DNA from: Novosphingobium sp. PhB165
Lineage (GTDB): Bacteria; Pseudomonadota; Alphaproteobacteria; Sphingomonadales; Sphingomonadaceae
DNA: 64,000 nucleotides
Reading direction: 5' to 3'
Assembly: GCF_004341845.1 (NCBI RefSeq)
Contig: NZ_SLVB01000015.1
Coordinates: 1 to 64,000, forward strand
Shown here: in pieces, positions 56,283 to 64,000 of the stretch
Position numbering within the stretch: position 1 is the stretch's first letter
How the letters are laid out: each line of letters starts with the position of its first letter
Notes under the pieces: model-generated
Told to the model about the DNA's origin: nothing
The model's input: only the letters and a program-made list of their open reading frames with translations
Databases searched by the model: none
Translations under genes and position numbers: made by a program

Positions 56283-57188
56283 ATGGCTGCACGTCCGTAC
56301 TGGAAAGGCCAGATCCGCCTGGCGCTCGTTTCGATCCCTGTTGAGATATATTCCGCCACCAGAAGCGGCGCTACGATCGCCTTCAATCAAATCCACGAGC
56401 CCTCGGGCCAGCGTATCAAATATGAAAAGGTCGTGCCTGGCATCGGTCCCGTGGACGTCGAGGACATCGTCAAAGGTTTCGAGTACGCCAAGGGAGAGTA
56501 TGTCCTGCTCGACGAGAAGGAGATCGAGGGCGTCAAGCTCGAGAGCAAAAAGACGCTCGAGCTGACCCAGTTCGTCGATGCGCATGATGTCGACATGATC
56601 TATTTCGAGAAGCCTTATTACGTCGTGCCCGCCGACGATCTGGCGGAAGAGGCCTTCATCGTCCTTCGCGAGGCGCTGCGACGCACGCGCAAGATAGGAC
56701 TGGGGCAACTCGCCATGCGCGGCCGGGAGTACGTCGTCAGCATCAAGGCCTGCGGGCGCGGGATGGTGATGGAGACGCTGCGCTACGCCGACGAGGTCAA
56801 CAAGGCGACGAGCTATTTTCGCGACATCGGCGATACGGATCCCGACGAGGAGTTGCTCGACCTGGCTACCACGCTGATCGACAAGAAGACCGGCAAATTC
56901 GACGCGGCCGAATTTCACGATCGCTATGCCGATGCCCTCAAGGAGCTCATCGAGCGAAAGAAGAAGGGCAAGACCCTCAACATCGATTCCGACGACAGCG
57001 GCAAGGATCCGCGGGGCTCGAACGTCGTCGATCTGATGGCGGCGCTCAAGAACTCGCTCGGCAGCGCCAGCAGGGCGGCGCCCAAAACGACTGCCAAGAA
57101 GCCCGCCGCCAAGAAAACTGCAAAGGCCGCCGCCAAGCAGCCCGCCACCAAATCGGCTGCGAAGCCATCGACGCGCAAGCGGGCCTGA
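56283..57188 (+). CDS. ku: Ku protein (non-homologous end joining)
   Basis: 301 aa, GAGGA upstream. RPYWKGQIRLALVSIPVEIYSA is the classical bacterial Ku opening; core domain includes FNQIHEPSGQRIKYEKVVPG, YVLLDEKEIEGVKLESKKTLEL and YYVVPADDLAEEAFIVLREAL. The C-terminal 50 residues are a Lys/Ala/Pro tail (KKPAAKKTAKAAAKQPA), typical for DNA binding. It threads onto DNA ends and recruits LigD, encoded 1.6 kb downstream in the same direction. Confidence 0.96.
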   Translation: MAARPYWKGQIRLALVSIPVEIYSATRSGATIAFNQIHEPSGQRIKYEKVVPGIGPVDVEDIVKGFEYAKGEYVLLDEKEIEGVKLESKKTLELTQFVDAHDVDMIYFEKPYYVVPADDLAEEAFIVLREALRRTRKIGLGQLAMRGREYVVSIKACGRGMVMETLRYADEVNKATSYFRDIGDTDPDEELLDLATTLIDKKTGKFDAAEFHDRYADALKELIERKKKGKTLNIDSDDSGKDPRGSNVVDLMAALKNSLGSASRAAPKTTAKKPAAKKTAKAAAKQPATKSAAKPSTRKRA

Positions 57189-57191
57189 GCC

Positions 57192-57452
57192 GTGAGGAAA
57201 AGCCTGGACCATCCCGCCCCAGGGCCTGGGGACGATGATGCCGCTTTCGCCGAAGGGGCGATAACGCTTTGGGCCAACCTTCTGGCACTGATCGGAACGC
57301 ATCTTCGCGAGACAGGCATGCCGAGACAGGAGGTGCTCGACATGCTCGCCATGCTGCACGAGACAAATGAGGAGACCATCCGCTCGCCGCGCGCCCGCGC
57401 GGTGGCATCGCGGCACCTGTTGTCGGTTTATCGTGCTCTCGGTGAAGCCTGA
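57192..57452 (+). CDS. Small helical protein coupled to ku
   Basis: 86 aa from GTG 57192, only three bases after the ku stop. Helical and soluble: GAITLWANLLALIGTHLRETG, RQEVLDMLAMLHETNEET, RAVASRHLLSVYRALG. Ends four bases before the end of the convergent KTSC gene, a fit that suggests both frames are real. No family recognised; location points to an accessory role in end joining, but this is inference. Confidence 0.6.
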   Translation: MRKSLDHPAPGPGDDDAAFAEGAITLWANLLALIGTHLRETGMPRQEVLDMLAMLHETNEETIRSPRARAVASRHLLSVYRALGEA

Positions 57453-57456
57453 TCGC

Positions 57457-57699
57457 TCAGCCATTTGGCCCAAAGCGCCGGCGCCCGGGATTTCGCAGGT
57501 GTCGGAAATGGTCCTTGATATGGGCGTTGAAGAACGTCCCTGCCGAAGGCGCTCTGCAGAACCCCTCAAAGAGGAACGCGGGCACGTCATAGTAGAGATA
57601 GTCGCCGGTCTGGTAAAACCAGACCCTAAGGGTCCGGGCCTCGTCATCGTAGGCGATGTGATCGATCATCGAGGACTGAGCGAAGCAGTGCGTGCGCAT
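57457..57699 (-). CDS. KTSC-domain protein
   Basis: 80 aa. SSMIDHIAYDDEARTLRVWF, YQTGDYLYYDVPAFLFEGF and APSAGTFFNAHIKDHF give the complete KTSC pattern (a small domain first noted at the C-terminus of lysyl-tRNA synthetase-related proteins and alone in phages and bacteria). The first ATG is preferred since the SS of the domain lies before the second Met. Role unknown; it is antisense within the NHEJ cluster. Confidence 0.85.
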   Translation of the reverse strand: MRTHCFAQSSMIDHIAYDDEARTLRVWFYQTGDYLYYDVPAFLFEGFCRAPSAGTFFNAHIKDHFRHLRNPGRRRFGPNG

Positions 57700-57837
57700 A
57701 TCCTACCGAGCGCACGGGGCAGCGGCTCGTTCCCGGCACAGACTCGATCTGACTGCATCTTCGGGAAGGAGGCCAATGCTGAGTTCGATAGCCGGCGAAA
57801 ATCCGACTTCGGGTCAGTCGCCCCGGATTTCCACTAA

Positions 57838-58767
57838 ATGACGCTGGCAACCGACGATCAACTGCGCCAGATGGCCCAGCATCGAGGTCTCAAGCTGCTG
57901 CGCTCCCGGCGGCGCAAGCCCGGCGTCGGTGACTACGGTAAGTATGGGCTGACTGATAAAAGTGGAAAGGCCCTTCTTGGTGTCGGCGAAAACGGGCTAA
58001 CTGCCTGCGCGCAGGATATTGAGGACTTTCTGCGTGCAAGCGAGCTTGGCACATGGAAGCAATCCGCCGACGCGGCGCCGCAGCGCCCACGACCGCCGAA
58101 AAAGCCATCAGCGTCCGAGCCCGACGATGAAGATACGGCTTTTCGGCGGCACTCTGGGCAGCGCCCGCGCCGCCGAACGGCGTCTGGTGCTGATAATCCT
58201 TCGCTTGGCGAAAGGGACTTAGCAGGTGGAACCCGCCCAAAACCGGCTCTTAGGCTCGTTCCCCAATCCGAACGGGCGAAAAAGCTAGCATCCCGGCGCC
58301 CCCGTGAATCGAGAACAAAGCCCGAAGCTGCTCCCAATCCGGTGCTGCGTATCCGCCTAGCCAATCCCAACGACAGCATGGAACTGGCGGCGCTGCTCGA
58401 TCAGCTCTCCGGCATCGCCATTGAGCCGAGCGAGGTTGCAAGAAATCTTGCCGAGGTTCGAAAGGCAAAGGCGGGGTTGATCGTGGCCGAGCTTGGCAGG
58501 GTGGTCGGTTGCTGTGAGTGGTCGATCATTCCTTCTGTCCATCGCGGTGCCCTGGGGCGTCTGATCGTGCTTGTCGTCGATAAAGCGCATCGGCGGCGGG
58601 GCATCGCAACGGCCATGCTGGCCGCAGCGGAGAAGGCGTTGGCGGAGGTTGGATGCATGCAGGTCGAGGCGCTGAGCGATATCATGATCAATAACAGTCA
58701 CAATTTTTTCCGCTCTCTCGGCTTTGAACAAACAAGCTATCGTTTCATCCGCGACCTCGGCGAATAG
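57838..58767 (+). CDS. GNAT acetyltransferase fused to an N-terminal basic domain
   Basis: 309 aa. Residues 1-75 form a small basic domain (DDQLRQMAQHRGLKLLRSRRRK, GDYGKYGLTDKSGKALLGVG, LTACAQDIEDFLR) that elsewhere in sphingomonads occurs alone. Residues 75-165 are disordered and basic. Residues 168-309 are a GNAT domain: LRIRLANPNDSMELAALLDQL, GRLIVLVVDKAHRRRGIATAMLAAAE (acetyl-CoA loop RRRGIA), and NNSHNFFRSLGFEQTSYRF. Between ku and ligD on the same strand, so perhaps co-regulated with end joining. Target unknown. Confidence 0.8.
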   Translation: MTLATDDQLRQMAQHRGLKLLRSRRRKPGVGDYGKYGLTDKSGKALLGVGENGLTACAQDIEDFLRASELGTWKQSADAAPQRPRPPKKPSASEPDDEDTAFRRHSGQRPRRRTASGADNPSLGERDLAGGTRPKPALRLVPQSERAKKLASRRPRESRTKPEAAPNPVLRIRLANPNDSMELAALLDQLSGIAIEPSEVARNLAEVRKAKAGLIVAELGRVVGCCEWSIIPSVHRGALGRLIVLVVDKAHRRRGIATAMLAAAEKALAEVGCMQVEALSDIMINNSHNFFRSLGFEQTSYRFIRDLGE

Positions 58768-58832
58768 AGAAGGGCGGCGAGGGAACGAGTTCGTCTCCGC
58801 ATCGATTACGTGGCATATCGATTGGAGGCGAC

Positions 58833-61343
58833 ATGGCACGAGCCCTCAAGACAAAGCATACGCAGGCAGAGGAGCGTCTCGGAAAATATCGCGAGAAACG
58901 TGATTTTTCGCGTACCGCAGAGCCTTCCGGTGCAACTGGCTCCGCCCCCGGCAACGGTTTTGTCGTTCAAAAACATGCGGCATCGCGCCTTCATTTTGAC
59001 TTCCGGCTCGAGCTGGATGGCGTGCTGGTAAGTTGGGCCGTTACCCGGGGGCCAAGCACCAATCCCGACGACAAGCGTCTCGCAGTCCGCACCGAGGACC
59101 ATCCGCTCGATTACGCGCGCTTCGAAGGCACGATCCCCAAAGGTGAGTACGGCGGCGGCACGGTGATGCTGTGGGACAATGGCACGTGGGAAACGATTCC
59201 AGGTAAGGATCCCCGCAAGACCCTGACCGAAGGCCACCTCCATTTCGTCCTCCATGGTCGCCGCATGCAGGGCGAATGGATCCTCTTCCGCCTCAAGCCG
59301 CGCGGCAAGGAGAAGGGAGAAAACTGGATATTGCGCAAGGTGCACGATGAATTTGCAGGCGGGTCGGATGAGCTGACCGGCGCCAACCTCACAAGCATCG
59401 ATACCGGCCGCACCATGGAGGAGATAGCTGCGGGCAAAGCGGTCCCGAAGCGTAAGGCGAGAAACGGGAAACCCGTTACGGCTCCCAATCAGGATAGTGC
59501 CGGGCCGGGCCGAGGCAGGAAAGCGAGCTCGCCCCCGCCCTTCCAACCCGTGCAACTCGCCGCCTTGGTCGACTGTGTTCCACCCGGCGATCGCTGGCTC
59601 CATGAACTCAAGTATGACGGATACCGCACGCTTCTCGCCGTCGGCGGAAGTGAAGGGCGGGCCTACACCCGATCGGGCCTGGACTGGTCGGACCGTTTCG
59701 CAGCGCTCATTGCCGAGGCGCAGAAGCTTGGAGCCCGCAGCGCGCTCATAGACGGCGAGGCGGTCGTCACCCTTCCCGATGGCCGTACCAGCTTTCAGGC
59801 CCTGCAAACGGCGCTCAAGGCAAATCCCGATGCCATCGACTATTTCGCGTTCGATCTTCTCGAACTCGATGGGGAGGATCTGACCGGTCTCCCGCTCATT
59901 GAACGCAAGGAGAGGCTTGCTGCGCTAATCGGCAAGGGCGGGGGCCGACTTCGTTATTCGGATCATATCGTCGGTAAGGGCGAGAAGCTTCTTGCCAGCT
60001 TCTGCAGCGCAGGGCTCGAAGGAGTCATCTCGAAGCGCATCGACGCGCGCTACAGCGGCTCGCGTAGCGGCAGCTGGGTCAAGACCAAGTGCATTCGCCG
60101 TCAGGAGTTCGTGATCGTGGGTTGGACGCCGTCCGACAAGAAGCGCGGATTTCGCTCGCTTCTGCTCGGGGTCAATGAAAATGGCAAATTGCGATACGCT
60201 GGCAAGGTCGGTACCGGCTTCACCGTAGATGAGATCGACCGATTGATGGAGATCATGGCATCCCTCGAGCGCAAGGAGCCAACGGTCGAAGCGCCGCGCG
60301 CCGCCGTTCGTTCCGCTCACTGGATCGAGCCGAAGCTGGTTGCCGAAATCGCCTATATCGAGTTTACCGATGAAGGCGTCCTTCGCCATCCGAGCTATCT
60401 CGGCCTGCGCGAAGACAAGAAGCCCGAAGCGATCGTGCTCGAGACCGAGGCGCCGGTGGCCGCCGCAATCGCTCCCGTCGCAGACGCCGTGCGGATCAGC
60501 AACCGCGAACGTGTGATTTTCCCGGAGGGGAAGCTCACCAAAGGCCAGCTCGCGGATTATTATGAGACCGTTGCGCCAATTATGCTGCCTTGGGCGGGGA
60601 GCCGGCCAATAAGCCTGGTCCGCTGTCCGCAAGGCCGAGCCAAGAAGTGCTTTTTCCAGAAACATGATACCGGGAGTTTCGGCAGCCAGGTCAAGCAGAT
60701 CGGTATCCGCGAGAAGGAAGGGCACGAAGAGGCATACCTGTTTGTCGATACGCCGGCCGGCCTTCTCACCTGTGTTCAGATGGGTACGATCGAGTTCCAC
60801 GGCTGGGGCGCGCGGATCGAGGATATCGAGAAAGCCGATAGACTCGTATTCGATCTCGATCCCGATGAGGGGCTGGATTTCAAGAACGTCGTTTCAGCCG
60901 CATTCCATGTCCGGGACATGCTTGCCCAGATGGGGCTGACCACCTTTCCGATGGTCACGGGCGGAAAGGGCGTCCATGTCATCGCTCCCCTCACTCCGTC
61001 GGCCGAATGGCCAGAGGTGAAAGACTTTGCCCACCGCTTTGCCCTGGCGCTTTCCCAAGCAGAGCCCCAACGCTTCACGGCCGCTCTTGCAAAAGCCAAG
61101 CGTGCGGGGCGGATCTTTGTCGATTACTTGCGTAACCAGCGCGGCGCGACAGCGGTCATGCCCTATAGCGCCCGCAGCCGCGAATTTGCGCCGATCGCCG
61201 TGCCGGTGACCTGGGAGGAACTGCGCGACATCGACAGTCCTTCGCGCTGGCATATCGGCGACGGCGCCGAGATGGTGAGACGGGCCGGGTCGAAAAATCT
61301 CGCCCACTGGGGGCGCGCCGACCAGGTCTTACCCGACCTGTAA
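58833..61343 (+). CDS. ligD: ATP-dependent DNA ligase D (LigD), three domains
   Basis: 836 aa with the order phosphoesterase-ligase-polymerase. Phosphoesterase at about 35-190 (VQKHAASRLHFDFRLELDG, YGGGTVMLWDNGTWE). Ligase domain from about 235: nucleotidyl lysine Lys260 in ELKYDGYRTLLAV, then LIDGEAVV, EGVISKRIDARYSG and WVKTKC. Polymerase/primase from about 545: FPEGKLTKGQLADYYETVAP, DRLVFDLDPDEGLDFKNVV with metal aspartates, VTGGKGVHVIAPL. Works with Ku to trim, fill and seal double-strand breaks. Confidence 0.97.
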   Translation: MARALKTKHTQAEERLGKYREKRDFSRTAEPSGATGSAPGNGFVVQKHAASRLHFDFRLELDGVLVSWAVTRGPSTNPDDKRLAVRTEDHPLDYARFEGTIPKGEYGGGTVMLWDNGTWETIPGKDPRKTLTEGHLHFVLHGRRMQGEWILFRLKPRGKEKGENWILRKVHDEFAGGSDELTGANLTSIDTGRTMEEIAAGKAVPKRKARNGKPVTAPNQDSAGPGRGRKASSPPPFQPVQLAALVDCVPPGDRWLHELKYDGYRTLLAVGGSEGRAYTRSGLDWSDRFAALIAEAQKLGARSALIDGEAVVTLPDGRTSFQALQTALKANPDAIDYFAFDLLELDGEDLTGLPLIERKERLAALIGKGGGRLRYSDHIVGKGEKLLASFCSAGLEGVISKRIDARYSGSRSGSWVKTKCIRRQEFVIVGWTPSDKKRGFRSLLLGVNENGKLRYAGKVGTGFTVDEIDRLMEIMASLERKEPTVEAPRAAVRSAHWIEPKLVAEIAYIEFTDEGVLRHPSYLGLREDKKPEAIVLETEAPVAAAIAPVADAVRISNRERVIFPEGKLTKGQLADYYETVAPIMLPWAGSRPISLVRCPQGRAKKCFFQKHDTGSFGSQVKQIGIREKEGHEEAYLFVDTPAGLLTCVQMGTIEFHGWGARIEDIEKADRLVFDLDPDEGLDFKNVVSAAFHVRDMLAQMGLTTFPMVTGGKGVHVIAPLTPSAEWPEVKDFAHRFALALSQAEPQRFTAALAKAKRAGRIFVDYLRNQRGATAVMPYSARSREFAPIAVPVTWEELRDIDSPSRWHIGDGAEMVRRAGSKNLAHWGRADQVLPDL

Positions 61344-61400
61344 AAATCGGGACCTACAAAACCTGAAGCCGGACGATTGCTGTTCGTGCCACTTCGCGAA

Positions 61401-61871
61401 TCATTCGCCAGTAACGGGATCTTGCTCAGCTGCGAGCATCTTCTGGATGCCTCCGAGCGCCTCCTTCGATGGCGGGTCCTGGCAAATGTCCCAATCCTGT
61501 CCCTGCGGGTAGGCGCCCACTACCAGGAAATCTTCGCTGCTCTCGATCAGGCAATGGCCGGTGCCGACCGGCAATACGAATGCGTCGCCCGCTACTATGC
61601 TCACGATCATTGGGCCTGGCCCGTCCCAGACCACGGAGGCGCGGCCGCTCGCGGCGCCCAACCCCTCATGGGCGGTCGAGTGATAGTGATGATAGTCAAA
61701 AATGGTTTCCCGCCATTTCGGCGGCCAACCATGCTCTGCGAAGCGTTTCTCGAAGGCTTCGGCGATTTGTGCTCGATTGCCGCTTTCCACACTTCGATAG
61801 ATCAGTACCGATAGACGTTGATTGTTGGGCATCCAGCCATTTACAACCAGGAGGAATTTCTCTGGAGTCAT
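61401..61871 (-). CDS. YjlB-like cupin protein, copy 2
   Basis: 156 aa. NNQRLSVLIYRSVESGN, FDYHHYHSTAHEGLGAASG (metal histidines) and VAGDAFVLPVGTGHCLI match copy 1 at 18260. Starts nine bases after the exonuclease III stop, so the two are co-transcribed. A cupin of unknown reaction next to a repair nuclease is unusual. Confidence 0.85.
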   Translation of the reverse strand: MTPEKFLLVVNGWMPNNQRLSVLIYRSVESGNRAQIAEAFEKRFAEHGWPPKWRETIFDYHHYHSTAHEGLGAASGRASVVWDGPGPMIVSIVAGDAFVLPVGTGHCLIESSEDFLVVGAYPQGQDWDICQDPPSKEALGGIQKMLAAEQDPVTGE

Positions 61872-61880
61872 GGGGTGCGC

Positions 61881-62684
61881 TTAGGCTTTGTGCCGGGCCT
61901 CGCGCACCGGCTTATTGCTCAGCTCGATCCATACCGGCGCATGATCACTGGTCTTTTCCCAGCCGCGTGCTCGCCGGTCCACCTCCGCCGCTATGAGAAG
62001 CTTGGCTGCCGCCGGGTTCAGCAAGACGTGATCGATCCTGAGGCCCGCGTCGCGCTCGAAGGCGCCGCGCCAGTATTTCCAGAACGTGTAGATGGCCTCT
62101 TGCGGATGAAAATGCCGGAGCGCGTCGGTCCATCCCTGCTGTAGCAAAACGGCGTAAGCCGCTCTCACTTCCGGTGCGAAGAGAGCATCGTCGCGCCAAC
62201 GCTCAGGCGCGTAAACATCGAGATCCGTCGGCATGACATTGAAGTCTCCCGCAACAATCACCGGAGCGTCCAGCGCAACAAGCTCGGCAAGACGACTGTG
62301 CAACCGCTCAAACCATTTCAGTTTGAATTCGAATTTGGCGCTCGGCTTCGGATTGCCATTAGGAAGATAAAGGCTGGCGATGAGCGCTCCGTTGATAGCC
62401 GCTTCGATGTAGCGGCTCTGCGTATCTTCGGGATCGCCAGCAAGCCCGCGGCGGGTCTCGTGTATATCACCGATCTTGCTGAGGATCGCGACGCCGTTCC
62501 AGCGGCTCTGTCCATGCCAGATGGCCCTATAGCCCGCTGCCGCAAGAGCAGCATCTGGGAACCTGTCCTGCGGCGCCTTCAGTTCCTGCAGACAAACGAT
62601 GTCCGGTTCGGCAAGTTCTAGCCAACGTAAAAGCACGGGTAGCCGCCCGTTGACGCCGTTGACGTTGTAGGTTGCGATTTTCAT
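61881..62684 (-). CDS. xthA: Exonuclease III (AP endonuclease)
   Basis: 267 aa from ATG 62684, GGAG nine bases upstream; longer frames are non-homologous. Endonuclease/exonuclease/phosphatase fold: MKIATYNVNGVNGRLPVLLRWL, DIVCLQELKAPQDRFP (Glu metal ligand), VIVAGDFNVMPTDLDVY, and RIDHVLL ... EKTSDHAPVWIEL (catalytic Asp-His). Cuts at abasic sites and degrades 3' ends. Convergent with ligD, thus completing a DNA-repair cluster. Confidence 0.94.
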   Translation of the reverse strand: MKIATYNVNGVNGRLPVLLRWLELAEPDIVCLQELKAPQDRFPDAALAAAGYRAIWHGQSRWNGVAILSKIGDIHETRRGLAGDPEDTQSRYIEAAINGALIASLYLPNGNPKPSAKFEFKLKWFERLHSRLAELVALDAPVIVAGDFNVMPTDLDVYAPERWRDDALFAPEVRAAYAVLLQQGWTDALRHFHPQEAIYTFWKYWRGAFERDAGLRIDHVLLNPAAAKLLIAAEVDRRARGWEKTSDHAPVWIELSNKPVREARHKA

Positions 62685-63064
62685 AGGTCTGGTCGCTCCT
62701 GGGCTGCGGCTGCACATCTGAAAGGTGGTTAGGCCAGTCCGTGTTCCAGGTTCGGCAGCGTCGGCGATCGAGAAGGCGGGGCTTGATTGATCTTTTTCAT
62801 TTCCGCCCGGCTGGCAGGCGCAGCGATCGGCGCACTTGCCGTCCTTTCTGTGCAAAGACTCCCCAGTCACCCACTGATTTGTTCAAAGTTTCCCTATGGG
62901 CTGGGCTCGCCGCGAGTGCTTCCCGCCTGAACACCGGTTCTGGTGTCGAGCGGTAAATCCTTCGCTGCGCGGCCGCCATGGTTGCCGCTCGGACGGGCTC
63001 CAACGCCGCCGATACCTTCGGTGTCCAAACCGGGAGCGGCGCAGCCATCAGGTGAAGGCCGCTG
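62685..63064. other. Intergenic region upstream of xthA
   Basis: About 380 bases; a 23-codon minus frame (MKKINQAPPSRSP) just before xthA may be a leader peptide but lacks support. No other feature. Confidence 0.4.
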
Positions 63065-63738
63065 TCAGGTCGCGGCGTTTCGACGTTTTACACGCTGCTC
63101 GATCCACCAATCATTTTGCCAATCTTCGTAGCCAAGCAGCGAGCCTTGAAGTCGTTCAAGATCATCATCCCAATCGGATGTCCGATTTTTGATTTTGTCG
63201 ATGTATGCGTCAATCCGCCATTCCTCACTTGGAATTGCGAAGAACACGTCTCGCATCCCTTCCAAGTCCGGTCGATGCCGCTTGAGGTGGGGCATTGGGG
63301 TGTCAATGATCCGGCGAACGAGATGCCCGAAGCAACAAATGGCTCAAATGGGGCAAGGAATTCATCAAACCACTCGGACGGATAGCCATCGCCAAACACG
63401 GCCAGGGGCTTGCGTCCCTCCAGCATGAGCGGAAGCTCAAAGGTTGTGTGTATCAAATATGGTATTTCATCGAAGGCAGGGATTGGTCCGCAAACCGCGG
63501 TGAAGATGGAATCCGGCACAATGGGAGGCAGACAAAGATTTCCGATCCGGCAAATGTCGGTCCGCGAAAGTCCATCGTAGCGGTATTCCAGAGCGGGATC
63601 GTCTTCGCTTTTAGGGGCCAGGATCGACCTGAGCTGGTCTTGGTCATCGATCTGGACACGCCATTCAACGCAGACGGTTTGCGTTATGTGATCGAGTGCC
63701 TGGAAGACGAAGAGGTTGTTGCAAACATGTTCCGGCAT
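63065..63738 (-). pseudogene. Hypothetical gene with a frameshift
   Basis: One minus frame from about 63738 (MPEHVCNNLFVFQALDHI ... WFDEFLAPFEPFVASG) loses coherence near 63335, where the neighbouring frame takes over with HLVRRIIDTPMPHLKRHRPDLE and runs to 63065 (DWDDDLERLQGSLLGYEDWQ). A one-base shift joins them into about 224 residues. No family recognised. The 5' end abuts an IS66 fragment, suggesting disruption by transposition. Confidence 0.55.
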
Positions 63739-63773
63739 GAGAATATCGCTTTTGCCTCTCAATCTCGCCACGT

Positions 63774-64000
63774 TTAGACTGGGATCCCGCCAAATACCAA
63801 CACGCTCAGCCTGCAAAAATTTGATGAGGCGGTTCGGGTTACTCTCGGACCTGCCAGTTTCACTATCGCCTCCGCAAACTCCGGCCCTGTGATTTGAGGA
63901 AGAAGCTTGTTGCGCCAAGTGTAGATCCGTGCCGTCGAAATATCATGCCGCCGCGCGACATCGGCAACGCACGCGCCCGGTGCCCCCGCCTCTGCCAAAA
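63774..64000 (-). mobile_element. IS66-type accessory protein (TnpA) fragment at the right edge
   Basis: The frame enters from the right edge and reads GAPGACVADVARRHDISTARIYTWRNKLL, the helix-turn-helix of IS66/IS3-like Orf1 proteins, then GPEFAEAIVKL before losing similarity around 63840. The N-terminus lies outside the window and the C-terminus is truncated by the junction with the neighbouring gene. Not functional as seen. Confidence 0.65.

Overview
The window looks like chromosome, or a large accessory replicon, of a GC-rich alphaproteobacterium, most likely a sphingomonad (Sphingobium/Novosphingobium type). The reasons are two alphaproteobacterial LexA boxes (GTTC-N7-GTTC), an ImuA/ImuB/DnaE2 mutagenesis set, a MucR/Ros regulator, an HWE-family histidine kinase, TonB-receptor biology and Ku/LigD end joining. 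No rRNA, tRNA or CRISPR array was seen. The assignment rests on gene content read by eye, not on a database search.

Region by region. 1-3520 (minus) is the first 1173 codons of a huge secreted two-partner-secretion adhesin with MBG repeats; it runs off the left edge and its TpsB transporter is not visible. 4.6-5.9 kb carries a FecI-like sigma factor and an AraC regulator. 6.9-13.9 kb holds small exported proteins, an IS30 relic, an exported amidohydrolase with a SnoaL-like partner, and a MarC membrane protein, separated by long gene-poor stretches. 15-24.9 kb is a dense redox/stress block: YdeP-type molybdoenzyme, two paralogous ~80-aa proteins, a YjlB-like cupin, hemerythrin, LLM-class oxidoreductase, PmtA-like methyltransferase, flavodoxin-fold protein, and a MarR regulator divergent from an FAD aromatic hydroxylase. 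A TonB siderophore-type receptor follows (25.3-27.4 kb). 27.4-34.2 kb is decayed: an AraC relic, an imuB 3' relic with a frameshifted TolA-like gene, MucR, a candidate small RNA and an amber-interrupted membrane gene.

34.3-49.6 kb is an SOS region: a divergent SRAP protein, LexA-box-preceded imuA-imuB, then (after an insertion carrying a sulfatase, a putative HEPN operon and small membrane genes) proline iminopeptidase, LexA-box-preceded dinB, and dnaE2. 50-56 kb has an SDR relic, an HWE histidine kinase and a three-gene SRPBCC-alcohol dehydrogenase-SDR unit. 56.3-62.7 kb is a non-homologous end-joining locus: Ku, a small coupled ORF, KTSC protein, a GNAT fusion, LigD, and convergent exonuclease III plus a second YjlB cupin. 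The right edge has a frameshifted hypothetical gene and an IS66 accessory fragment.

Most unusual: the SRAP gene next to imuAB has ATC where its start ATG should be (right before the catalytic Cys), Asn instead of the usual catalytic His, and ends in a beta-clamp-binding peptide, QLSLPL. Other notable items are the HEPN-like two-gene operon, a small-RNA candidate upstream of mucR, a 22-bp perfect inverted repeat after dnaE2, and several duplicated and decaying copies of resident genes.
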